This document shows positions 35,877-43,876 of a stretch of DNA of 64,000 nt, one piece after another. The notes under the pieces were generated by a model. It had not been told where the DNA came from, searched no databases, and saw nothing but the letters and a program-made list of their open reading frames with translations. How positions within the stretch are numbered: the first letter of the stretch is position 1; each line of letters opens with the position of its first letter. Both the position numbers and the translations under genes were made by a program. Source of the DNA: Flavobacteriaceae bacterium PS02338 (GTDB lineage Bacteria; Bacteroidota; Bacteroidia; Sphingobacteriales; Sphingobacteriaceae); assembly GCA_029959615.1 (NCBI GenBank), contig JASCOD010000008.1:186001-250000 (forward strand), written 5' to 3'.

Positions 35877-37661
35877 CTAATCTTCTACCGCAATTAACTG
35901 CGTAACCGGATTAGCAATTACGTGAAAACCGTCGTTAATTAACTTGGTAAGTTCTTGTTCGTTAGCAGCTTTCATTTCTAGATAAATTCTCACTTCATTT
36001 TCTAAAGTCAAATTGCTAGACGTATGATGCAAAATCTCTAAAATTTGCAAAGCGCAAAGCCAATCATAGCGGAACTTCGTTCTCAGCTCATTAAAAATGT
36101 CAGCTAACTTTTCTGTGCCGTCGGCAGTTTCACGGATGTCTCGTACTTGCTGATATAAGCTGTGTAAACGCTTAGTTGCATCATCATAAACTATCTTGTG
36201 TGTCAATTGTTCGCTGATATGCGTAATTTCTTCGTAAGCGTCTTTGTCGGCAGCACCGTTAAAAACAGAAACAATTTTATTGCCAATCGCCATGTCATAG
36301 GTTCCCCATTCTGGCTGGAACAGGATATTGCCATTAGCCTCTTTTACGGTGCAATCTTCAAAAGCAATCACAATTGTTTTATCGCCTTTGCGGATAATTT
36401 CTTTTACTGTTCCTTTAACGTTGATACCGCTTTCGAAGATTAGGTTACCTGCTGCACCAACTTGAATGCCTAAAGTTGCTAAATCTGCTAAATCATGATC
36501 TTCTAATAACTTCTCAATATCCTGTAATTTACCAACTGGTGATGAAAAACCATCCTTATGGTAATGCTTGCTATGTCCATCAAGTTCTTTGCCATCAAAA
36601 GCCAATGCCGATTGTCCAGCGGTTTTAATGAAAGTTACTTCATCATCCTTGCTGATGCCAACATCGGTAAATACACCAGTAACTTGTAAGCCAGAGCTGT
36701 AAACTGCCGTACTCGGATTTTTACATTCGATAGCTTTCAGGATACTTTCAGAACCGCCACGTCTAAATGCCATAGTATCAGCAAAAGCTTCTAAAACATC
36801 AATTAGATTTTGGAATGTAGGCGTTACAAATAATTGCGGTTGTTCTTGCGTAATATCGTAGCTATAATTTATGGTATTAATATCGTACCAAATCTTTTTG
36901 ATTTTTGGATCCATGCAAGTTGCACTTTCGCCAATCGAAGAAAGAAGGCCTGCTCCATAAATTTTCGGATTTTCCAAAGTCCCAATCAAGCCATACTCTA
37001 CTGTCCACCAGTGCAAACGACCTAATAAAGCCATTTCAGATGGCTCGCCCATATGCTCTGCAATGAACTTCAATTCCTTTTCTGCTTTAGCAATTTCAGC
37101 TTCATTAACATTTGCCGCCTCTTTCAAAATGGAAAGTCTGCGGATAGCTTCGTAAAGTTCAAAATCCTTGCTCGAAAACATCGCTTTTGCACCAATAGAA
37201 CCGAAGTAACTTAAGTATGCATTGTAATCTTCATCAGCAATAATAGGGGCGTGACCAGCACTTTCATGTATAATATCTGGTGCAGGCGTGTATTCTATGT
37301 GGTTAATCTGGCGAATATCGGCAGCAATTACCAAAACTTTGTAAGCCTGGTATTCCATAAATGCAGCTGGCGGAATAAAGCCATCAACAGTTACTGCACC
37401 CCAACCAATTTTGCCTAAATTGTCGTTCATGTTTTGCAGATCCGGGATATACTCGATACTTAAACCAGCCCTTTGTAAACCTTTGATATATGGATAATAA
37501 GCTACGTGCTTTAGATAGCTATAGTTTTGACGCATTACATAACGCCAAACCGCTTGGTCTATTGGCGTATATTTCTCATAATTTTGCTCTACTATAAATT
37601 GCCTCAAATGTTTAGGCAATTTGGCAACTTGCTCGTTATTAAAGTCGTTAAAATCGCTCAT
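35877..37661 (-). CDS. phhA: Phenylalanine 4-monooxygenase (long aromatic amino acid hydroxylase)
   Basis: 594 residues. The tetrahydrobiopterin-dependent hydroxylase core lies in the N-terminal half. Iron ligands are His132 and His137 (IIHESAGHAPII) and Glu222 (WWTVEYGLIG). There is no N-terminal ACT domain. About 270 residues after the catalytic core are extra compared with the ~270-residue proteobacterial PhhA; they include a helix-rich stretch and LEDHDLADLATLGIQVG. Long forms are known in Bacteroidota. It should turn Phe into Tyr and so feed the hppD/hmgA pathway 8 kb away. No pterin-recycling PhhB is adjacent. Confidence 0.92.
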   Translation of the reverse strand: MSDFNDFNNEQVAKLPKHLRQFIVEQNYEKYTPIDQAVWRYVMRQNYSYLKHVAYYPYIKGLQRAGLSIEYIPDLQNMNDNLGKIGWGAVTVDGFIPPAAFMEYQAYKVLVIAADIRQINHIEYTPAPDIIHESAGHAPIIADEDYNAYLSYFGSIGAKAMFSSKDFELYEAIRRLSILKEAANVNEAEIAKAEKELKFIAEHMGEPSEMALLGRLHWWTVEYGLIGTLENPKIYGAGLLSSIGESATCMDPKIKKIWYDINTINYSYDITQEQPQLFVTPTFQNLIDVLEAFADTMAFRRGGSESILKAIECKNPSTAVYSSGLQVTGVFTDVGISKDDEVTFIKTAGQSALAFDGKELDGHSKHYHKDGFSSPVGKLQDIEKLLEDHDLADLATLGIQVGAAGNLIFESGINVKGTVKEIIRKGDKTIVIAFEDCTVKEANGNILFQPEWGTYDMAIGNKIVSVFNGAADKDAYEEITHISEQLTHKIVYDDATKRLHSLYQQVRDIRETADGTEKLADIFNELRTKFRYDWLCALQILEILHHTSSNLTLENEVRIYLEMKAANEQELTKLINDGFHVIANPVTQLIAVED

Positions 37662-37801
37662 TTATCCATCTTATTGATTTTACTAAAGTAGCTGATTTGA
37701 GCTAGGAATGCAAGGAAATACGACCATTTTAGTGGAAAATTGACAATCATCACAATTTTACTTATAGATAGGAACATAGAGGATCAGAGCAAGGAGGTAA
37801 C

Positions 37802-37882
37802 CTAGGCTTGTAAATGCGAAGTAAAGTAAATAGTTTCCGAGTTAAATTCGGTGCAAGAGCTTATCTTAAGCTAATAGCCTAG
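37802..37882 (-). other. Possible structured leader upstream of phenylalanine hydroxylase
   Basis: CTAGGCT (37802-37808) pairs with AGCCTAG (37876-37882) and encloses two hairpins: CCGAG...TTCGG (37837-37851) and AGCTTA-TCT-TAAGCT (37858-37872). This forms a branched structure 141 bases before the hydroxylase start. It fits no riboswitch I know. The strand is assumed from the gene downstream. Confidence 0.3.
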
Positions 37883-37896
37883 TCTTTGTGGTTCAA

Positions 37897-38379
37897 CTAT
37901 TGAACATTTTTTTTCACCCTAAATGAAAAATACTTCTGTGAAAAATAACTGAACACAGCCAATAGGATGGTAATGAACGCTTTTGAAACAGATGGGTAAA
38001 ATTGAAATCCTTCTACCAGGATTTTCATTAGTGCATAGTTCAGAAGAATATTAGTGCAAACTACTGTACCATATCGAAAAAGCTGGATACGGCCTTTCAG
38101 ATCGGATTGAGTAAAAACAAGGTATTTGTTCAGCATAAAACCCACTACAAAAGTAAAGACAGATTCGATGGCCAAAGCAGCGATAGGTGCGGTAATCAAA
38201 TAGTCAGAAAAATGCACGTCCTGTTGTTGAAGTACAAAATTGTAAATGACAAAATAGGCTACAATACCCGAAGCAGCTGTGAAACCGCCACTCGCCATAT
38301 ACCTAAACGTATGGATAGAAAACCAGTTTTTAAAAGGCGGATAGAAAAAATCAATGATGCGTAAGGCTAATTTTCTCAT
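37897..38379 (-). CDS. GtrA-family membrane protein
   Basis: 160 residues, four membrane segments, GtrA-like (RYMASGGFTAASGIVAYFVI and the Lys/Arg-rich end YFSFRVKK). GtrA proteins help move lipid-linked sugars across the inner membrane. The gene begins 4 bases after the sulfatase-type gene, so the two form an envelope-modification operon. The sugar or polymer is unknown. Confidence 0.85.
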   Translation of the reverse strand: MRKLALRIIDFFYPPFKNWFSIHTFRYMASGGFTAASGIVAYFVIYNFVLQQQDVHFSDYLITAPIAALAIESVFTFVVGFMLNKYLVFTQSDLKGRIQLFRYGTVVCTNILLNYALMKILVEGFQFYPSVSKAFITILLAVFSYFSQKYFSFRVKKNVQ

Positions 38380-38383
38380 CCTT

Positions 38384-40309
38384 TTATTTAACTGTTAATT
38401 GGTTGTTAATCATTCTATTGTTGTACTGTTGTATAAAGGCCTTTAGCTTTTGTTCCATTTGTTGTTTAACTTCAGGTTGCTGCTCCAGTAAATTCTTAGT
38501 GGTTGTTCTGTCTTCCTTTAGGTTAAACAAAGAAGTAGATTTTTCGCCATCATTAACTAGAAGATAGTCACCTTCGTAAAAATTAAAATTACCATCGTTG
38601 TTATTAACCGCAAAGTTATCCGTTTTATGATCGAATGCATCAAAACCGAAAGCAAAGTAAGGTTTTTTGTAATTTAGATAATTAAGTACGGTAGGCATAA
38701 TGTCTATCTGCTGGATAATTTTATCAGTTTTGCCTTTTAAATCTCCTCCTGGATAGTAGAACAGTATAGGGATAGAGAAATAGCCTGGTATGGTTTGGTA
38801 ATCTGGAAGATAAGATACTGTGGCATGGTCTGCACAAAGAACAAATAAAGTGTTTTTGTACCAAGGCATTTTTTTTGCTGCTTCGAAGAACTTACGTATC
38901 GCCATATCAGTATAGCCCATAGGTTCCTGTACTTCTAAAGGCCCTTTAGGGAAGACTCCCTTATATTTTTCGGGCACCTTAAAGGGATGGTGAGAAGAAA
39001 CGGAGAAGAAAGAAGTAAAAAAAGGTTGTTTAAAAGTGTTGATGGTTTTGGCCATGTATTGCATGAATGGTTCATCCCAAATGCCCCAAATGCCATCAAA
39101 ATCAGCATCATTGTTGTATTCGTCTTTGCCGTAATAATGATTGATACCCGCTAAATTGGCATACGCTGAAAAACCCATAGAACCGTTGGGTGCGCCGTGG
39201 AAAAAGGCTGTATAGTAACCTTCATTGCCCAAAAGCTTGGCAATACTGGTGGTATTGTTACCTGAATAAGAAGAAAGAACAAATGGTTCTTTGATAGACG
39301 GAATGCCAGAAATTACAGATGGTAAAGCATCGATAGATTTACGACCGTTGGCATAGGTTCTACTGGAGGTAAAACTTTGTTCAACTAAACTATCAATAAA
39401 AGGAGTGTAGCCTTTGTAAGTGCCGTTCAGTTGGTCTTTGTTTAAGGCGCCTACATGTTCCTTACCTAAGCTTTCAATGATCAGAAAAACTACATTAAGT
39501 TTTTTAAAAGCTGGGGTATCATTTCCTTGGTGTATTGGATTGTATAACTTTGCTAAAGTTTGCTCGTCAAAATAATCTACGCGTTGTAGCTCAGGAGAAT
39601 TTAGCGTTTTCATAATGCTGAAAGGCGTATTCAATACTAAACTCATATCACTAGGAGATTTTACAAAATCGCCAGCATTGCTCAAGGTAATCGGGCGGGT
39701 GCTGTGCTTCCAGCCACCTCTTACCCCACCGATAAATAAGAATGCGATAGCTAAAAATGCTGCGGTTTGGGCTAGGTAAGTTTTCCAGTTGAAACTAACT
39801 TTTTTTGATGTTTTTAAAACTTGACTGAGCTTTGCAAAAGCAGCTATGAAAAGCACGAAGATGATCAACAAATGCCAATATTCTAAAAGAAAATCGGTGG
39901 TCAGTTTTAATTTGTTCTTTTCGTGGCTGAACTGTGAAAAAACACTTCCGGTTGTTCTTTTTAAAGTGAACTTGTAATAGGCAAAATCAATAAAATTAGC
40001 TAAAAAGCCAATGCTATTGGTAATAATGAAAAGCCATTTGTTGAAGCTTTGATATCCTTGTCTGTATTTAAAGGGAAAAGGGATGCTTTGAAGGATAATG
40101 TACAATGAGTTAATATACAGCAGGGCAACGATATCAAATTTAATACCCCCTAAAAAAGCATAACCTATTTCTCCAGCATTTAAATGCTTAAAAAGTGATT
40201 TGTTGACTAATAAAAAACCCAGCCTGCAAATGGCGTAAAATGCTAATAATAATGCAAACTGGTAAGCGAGTACAGTATATACTGATTGTTGGTTACGTTT
40301 TTGGTTCAT
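38384..40309 (-). CDS. LTA synthase-like sulfatase-domain membrane protein
   Basis: 641 residues. Five N-terminal membrane segments (to ~200) are followed by an extracytoplasmic alkaline-phosphatase/sulfatase domain. The metal and nucleophile motifs are visible: VVFLIIESLGKEH (Glu), TYANGRKSIDALPS (Ser or Thr nucleophile), VLCADHATVSYLP (Asp/His) and SSHHPFKVP. LtaS-like enzymes transfer phosphoglycerol or phosphoethanolamine to envelope lipids or glycans. Gram-negative homologues are not true LTA synthases. Paired with GtrA. Confidence 0.9.
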   Translation of the reverse strand: MNQKRNQQSVYTVLAYQFALLLAFYAICRLGFLLVNKSLFKHLNAGEIGYAFLGGIKFDIVALLYINSLYIILQSIPFPFKYRQGYQSFNKWLFIITNSIGFLANFIDFAYYKFTLKRTTGSVFSQFSHEKNKLKLTTDFLLEYWHLLIIFVLFIAAFAKLSQVLKTSKKVSFNWKTYLAQTAAFLAIAFLFIGGVRGGWKHSTRPITLSNAGDFVKSPSDMSLVLNTPFSIMKTLNSPELQRVDYFDEQTLAKLYNPIHQGNDTPAFKKLNVVFLIIESLGKEHVGALNKDQLNGTYKGYTPFIDSLVEQSFTSSRTYANGRKSIDALPSVISGIPSIKEPFVLSSYSGNNTTSIAKLLGNEGYYTAFFHGAPNGSMGFSAYANLAGINHYYGKDEYNNDADFDGIWGIWDEPFMQYMAKTINTFKQPFFTSFFSVSSHHPFKVPEKYKGVFPKGPLEVQEPMGYTDMAIRKFFEAAKKMPWYKNTLFVLCADHATVSYLPDYQTIPGYFSIPILFYYPGGDLKGKTDKIIQQIDIMPTVLNYLNYKKPYFAFGFDAFDHKTDNFAVNNNDGNFNFYEGDYLLVNDGEKSTSLFNLKEDRTTTKNLLEQQPEVKQQMEQKLKAFIQQYNNRMINNQLTVK

Positions 40310-40339
40310 TGGTGTGGCTATCCATCACCTAATTGCTAG

Positions 40340-41422
40340 TTAAGGTGCAACAATGGTGAAAAGATAAGCCGCAAAAATAGTTAATAATACAACGCCCTGC
40401 AATATGTTAGTACGTCCCGATCCGAGCGAAAGCATTACGGTAAATAAAGACAATAAAAGGAGTGCGATCGACTTCGTATCGATGCCCAGCGTAATAGTCA
40501 TACCAGAAACTAAGGAAACGATAGAAACTGCCGGTATAGTTAATCCGATGGTGGCCAATGCAGAACCCAAAGCTAAATTTAAACTCGTCTGTAATCTGTT
40601 CTTTCTGGCAGCTCTGTAGGCCGCTAATCCCTCAGGCAATAAAACTACGGCTGCAATAATTACGCCTACCAACATTTTTGGCGCACCAGCACTAATTACT
40701 GCGTTTTCAATGTCTGGGGCTAGGGATTTAGCCAGCAAAACTACTATTCCTAAACAAATAACTAATAATAGGCCACTACTTAAGGCTACGGCTTTTGTAG
40801 GTGGTTCAGCATGTGTCTCCGCATTTCCATCATCACCGGGAGGTAAGAAAAAATCTCTATGCCTCACTGTTTGTACCAAAACGAATGCGCCATACAAGAT
40901 CAATGAGATAACAGCCACAAAAATGAGCTGAGCGGAAGTGTAAGACGGACCAGCTATACTAGTCGTAAAGTTGGGTAGAACTAGGGTGAGGGTTAAAATT
41001 GCAGTCAATGCAACTAATGCGGCTTTCACACCATCTAGGCTAAATCTTTGCTGTCTAAATTTAACGCCGCCAGCTAAAAGACAGATTCCAATCATGCCTG
41101 TAAGGATAATCATTACTGCTGCAAAAACAGTATCCCTAGCCAATTCCTCCGTTCCTGGACCGCCAGTAAGCATCAGAGAGACGATAAGCGCTACTTCAAT
41201 GGTAGTTACTGCTAATGCTAAAATTAACGTTCCAAAAGGTTCGCCAACTTTGTGGGCTACTACTTCTGCATGATGTACCGCTGCTAAAACACTGCCAATT
41301 AGAAGTATGACTAATAACGTAGTGCCGATGCTTCCAGCGCCATCAAGTGGTATAAAATAAGCTAACCAAGCTAAAATAGGTAAGGCGATAGTCCAAATAG
41401 GAAGGGGTAGTTTTTTCAGCAT
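40340..41422 (-). CDS. Calcium/proton antiporter (CaCA family, ChaA-like)
   Basis: 360 residues, about 11 membrane segments. The two alpha repeats of cation/Ca2+ exchangers are seen as GEPFGTLILALAVTTIEVAL and LPEGLAAYRAARKNRLQTSL plus NLALGSALATIGLTIPAV. A hydrophilic acidic loop (DDGNAETHAEPP) lies between them. It exchanges Ca2+, and probably Na+ or K+, for H+ at the inner membrane. It runs just upstream of the LTA-synthase-like gene on the same strand (30-base gap). Confidence 0.85.
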   Translation of the reverse strand: MLKKLPLPIWTIALPILAWLAYFIPLDGAGSIGTTLLVILLIGSVLAAVHHAEVVAHKVGEPFGTLILALAVTTIEVALIVSLMLTGGPGTEELARDTVFAAVMIILTGMIGICLLAGGVKFRQQRFSLDGVKAALVALTAILTLTLVLPNFTTSIAGPSYTSAQLIFVAVISLILYGAFVLVQTVRHRDFFLPPGDDGNAETHAEPPTKAVALSSGLLLVICLGIVVLLAKSLAPDIENAVISAGAPKMLVGVIIAAVVLLPEGLAAYRAARKNRLQTSLNLALGSALATIGLTIPAVSIVSLVSGMTITLGIDTKSIALLLLSLFTVMLSLGSGRTNILQGVVLLTIFAAYLFTIVAP

Positions 41423-41716
41423 ATTGTTATGTTTTATCTAAGCCCTTATTTGGGTATTTCTCAAAAATATGGATACTAGGTTCTTATACAAGTTATTCGT
41501 GTAAAGATTAGATTACCAAAATACGGATCGCTTTTTATGTTAATTGGGTTGTAAGCAAAATCCACCTCACTAACACTCAATTGTGAAAAGATGTTTTCTC
41601 TTTTTGATATATAGCTAAATTTAGGTGCATATCGAACTTTCTTATTCCGACTAATGTGATATGGTGCAGTATGGCCTAATACTACAGGTACGCACCAGCA
41701 ACACTATAGCAACGGT

Positions 41717-41782
41717 GGATTTGATGTGGATTTGATGTGGAGTAGAGGTGGAGTTGAGGTGGACTTACATTGGAGAGTAACT
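41717..41782. repeat. 11-bp tandem repeat
   Basis: Units: GGATTTGATGT, GGATTTGATGT, GGAGTAGAGGT, GGAGTTGAGGT, then two decayed copies (GGACTTACATT, GGAGAGTAACT). The period is exactly 11 bases over six units, with conserved GGA at each start. Confidence 0.8.
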
Positions 41783-41965
41783 CCATAAAAGGCTTGGATT
41801 TAGAGCAGATATTGTATCTCTAAGTCTGAGGCTTAAAGTTAAGAAATTTACTTTGTAGATCTATAAAGATGAGGTAATTAAAGAGAGTATATTGAATGTC
41901 AAAATCCTACTAAGCTGAATTCGATAATTAGAAAGAATAATCAATACTCTCTCTATCCGTTGGAC

Positions 41966-42020
41966 ATCTCTCCCAAAGGGAGAGAACTGGAAATACTACA
42001 AACTCTCTCCCTTTGAGAAA
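41966..42020. repeat. CTCTCCC/GGGAGAG inverted repeat
   Basis: TCTCTCCCAAAGGGAGAGA is a near-perfect small palindrome, followed 25 bases later by CTCTCTCCCTTTGAGA. This differs from the class A-C palindromes. Confidence 0.6.
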
Positions 42021-42236
42021 ACCGAAGTGAAACGGCGCCCATTGATGCAAAACAAATAAGCAACTATCAATAGGTGGCTTAGCTAGAGAGGCTATTTAAT
42101 ATAGATTTAGGTTCAATGTATAACTTTCTTATCCCGAACTCTAATCTAGCTATGATTTGTAGTAAGATTTTTCTTGCCTACTTTTGTTCAGAACGTACAT
42201 GGCTAAAATTGCAATTAGTATCAATAGAAAGAAATA

Positions 42237-42581
42237 ATGGGCATTAAGATTTATCACAATAACAGATGTAGCAAGAGTAACGCTGCGTTAAAAGCATTAG
42301 AAAATAGCGGAGCAAATTTTACTATCATTAACTATCTCGAAAGTCCACCAAGTTTGCAAGAGCTAAAAGTCATTTTAAAAATGCTAGGAATTACTCCAAT
42401 TGAACTCATGCGAAGCGGAGAAGCGATATTCAAGGAAAAGATAAAAGGTAAGAATCTTACAGATGAGCAACTTCTTTCGGCTATGCTCGAAAATCCAATT
42501 TTAATTCAACGTCCAATCATCATTAATGGAGACAAAGCCGTAATTGCCAGAAACGAAGAAGCGATTGAAAGTATAATTTAA
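42237..42581 (+). CDS. arsC: ArsC-family arsenate reductase
   Basis: 114 residues, thioredoxin-fold ArsC/Spx family. The opening KIYHNNRCSKSNAALKALE holds the catalytic Cys11. The conserved Arg residues lie in ELMRSGEAIF and LIQRPIIING, the IxRPI element of glutaredoxin-linked ArsC. There is no ars operon around it, so activity on arsenate is inferred from family; some members are redox regulators. Monocistronic. Confidence 0.88.
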   Translation: MGIKIYHNNRCSKSNAALKALENSGANFTIINYLESPPSLQELKVILKMLGITPIELMRSGEAIFKEKIKGKNLTDEQLLSAMLENPILIQRPIIINGDKAVIARNEEAIESII

Positions 42582-42595
42582 ACAGACTCTAAATA

Positions 42596-43171
42596 TTAGC
42601 GAATATAGATTACAGGCTTTCCTTGATTATCTGCTTTTTTCTTGGGTGGATTTACTGTAGTAATATCAATAACCACAAAGTTGTTTTTAGCTGAGCCTAT
42701 AGGTGGGTAATTTTCACTATTTATAACCCGAACCTGTTTAATAGCATCTATAGTAATGTAAACGCTTTCTGGCTTCTTTTGTGGCTCATTATCTATAGAA
42801 AATAAAACATTGTTATCTTCAACTTTGCAGTAGGTTTCTGCTAATTGGTGGAGACTTAAGATTTCTGGTGTATCTATTTTGTATTCAACAAGAATACTTC
42901 TTGAATTTTTATCAAGATCTACTTTTGTAATGTTGCTAAAGTTGACGATTAAAGGATCTGCATCTCTTATCTTCAGTTTTGAATTAAATACCCAAGTAGG
43001 CACAATCCCTCGACTTTGAGTATATAAAGTTGCTGTCTGTTTGTCAAATAACACATTAACCTTAGGAAATGATTTCACGTAAGGTTTTAGGTTGGTTTTT
43101 AATTTGGCTTCTTGTGCTATAACCCCTAAATAAAGTAGAGAAAGGATGGTAAGTATTGCTGTTTTTTTCAT
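42596..43171 (-). CDS. Hypothetical exported protein
   Basis: 191 residues from the ATG at 43171, chosen because MKKTAILTILSLLYLGVIAQ is a clear signal peptide; the frame extends 16 residues upstream without one. The mature part is beta-rich (NVLFDKQTATLYTQSRG, SILVEYKIDTPEIL, ESVYITIDAIKQVRVI). No family is recognised. A terminator lies between it and the next reverse-strand gene upstream. Confidence 0.65.
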   Translation of the reverse strand: MKKTAILTILSLLYLGVIAQEAKLKTNLKPYVKSFPKVNVLFDKQTATLYTQSRGIVPTWVFNSKLKIRDADPLIVNFSNITKVDLDKNSRSILVEYKIDTPEILSLHQLAETYCKVEDNNVLFSIDNEPQKKPESVYITIDAIKQVRVINSENYPPIGSAKNNFVVIDITTVNPPKKKADNQGKPVIYIR

Positions 43172-43219
43172 CAAATCAACTTTGTTTGCTTTAAAGATGT
43201 AGAAAAAAGCATTTTCCAT

Positions 43220-43250
43220 AAAAAAGCCCCGAAACTTTCGGGGCTTTTTT
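43220..43250. terminator. Intrinsic terminator
   Basis: AAAAAAGCCCCGAAA pairs with TTTCGGGGCTTTTTT. It ends the 159-residue lipoprotein gene on the reverse strand. Confidence 0.9.
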
Positions 43251-43254
43251 AGTT

Positions 43255-43734
43255 TTACATTGAAACAGTTGTGTAAGACACTTCAAATGTGCCGTCTGTT
43301 ATATTTTTGGTATTACCATTTTCATCTTCTAAAACTCCGGAAAAAGTACCTTTTACTGAGCTACCCGTTGCTGAAGTAACTTTGATTACACCACTACTAC
43401 CCACAAGCATAGCAGCATTTTGAGTATTAGGAACAAACATAATTGCAGTTGTTCCACCAACTGTATAATCTTTTGCTGTAGAAAAATCTCCGATATTTAA
43501 AGTGAAGGTAGAGTTAGTTCCAACGCCATTAATTGATAAAAGCTTTAAACCTCCCATGTTTACTAAAGAGGAAGTAGTTTGCGACCACGAGGAATAAGTA
43601 GTGCCATTTATTTTAAATGAAAGTTTGGCACCTCCACCTTCTCCTTGCGCAGCTATGTATTCAGTTGTTTTGGCACAAGATAAAGTAATTAACAAGAGGC
43701 AAAATGCACTTGCCTTTAGGATGATGTTTTTCAT
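43255..43734 (-). CDS. Hypothetical lipoprotein (possible DUF6252-like)
   Basis: 159 residues. The lipobox LITLSC places Cys at residue 20. The mature protein is a Ser/Thr/Gly-rich beta fold: GGAKLSFKINGTTYSSWS, the FTLNIGDF strand, and the SSVKGTFSGVLEDENGNTKN ... ITDGTFEVSYT ending. The VKGTFSG...ITDGTFEV pattern occurs in small Bacteroidota lipoproteins of unknown function. Domain assignment is tentative. Confidence 0.65.
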   Translation of the reverse strand: MKNIILKASAFCLLLITLSCAKTTEYIAAQGEGGGAKLSFKINGTTYSSWSQTTSSLVNMGGLKLLSINGVGTNSTFTLNIGDFSTAKDYTVGGTTAIMFVPNTQNAAMLVGSSGVIKVTSATGSSVKGTFSGVLEDENGNTKNITDGTFEVSYTTVSM

Positions 43735-43841
43735 GGAGTGTTAATGCTGAATAGTTAAAAATTTCACATAAATAACTATTAATTTGTTAGTTAGCAAGTG
43801 TAAAATAAAAATACCTTGAAATGAGTGGGTTATAAGTCTAC

Positions 43842-43870
43842 AAAAAAGCCCCAACTGTATGTCGGGGCTT
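43842..43870 (-). terminator. Intrinsic terminator of glycyl-tRNA synthetase
   Basis: Read on the reverse strand, AAGCCCCGACATACAGTTGG GGCTT is followed by a run of T. The stem is AAGCCCC/GGGGCTT, just after the synthetase stop. Confidence 0.85.
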
Positions 43871-43876
43871 CATATT

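Larger units (their letters stand above)
41423..42236. other. 814-base gene-free region
   Basis: Between divergent genes. It holds an 11-bp tandem repeat (41717-41782) and a CTCTCCCTTTGG inverted repeat (41966-42020). No frame with a plausible protein, no tRNA and no clear promoter pair was found. The remainder is AT-rich and unexplained. Confidence 0.55.

Noticed and set aside
37741..37885. Cobalamin riboswitch in the phhA upstream region
   Set aside because: Some GGTGCAA-like bases are present but the conserved B12-box and core motifs are missing.
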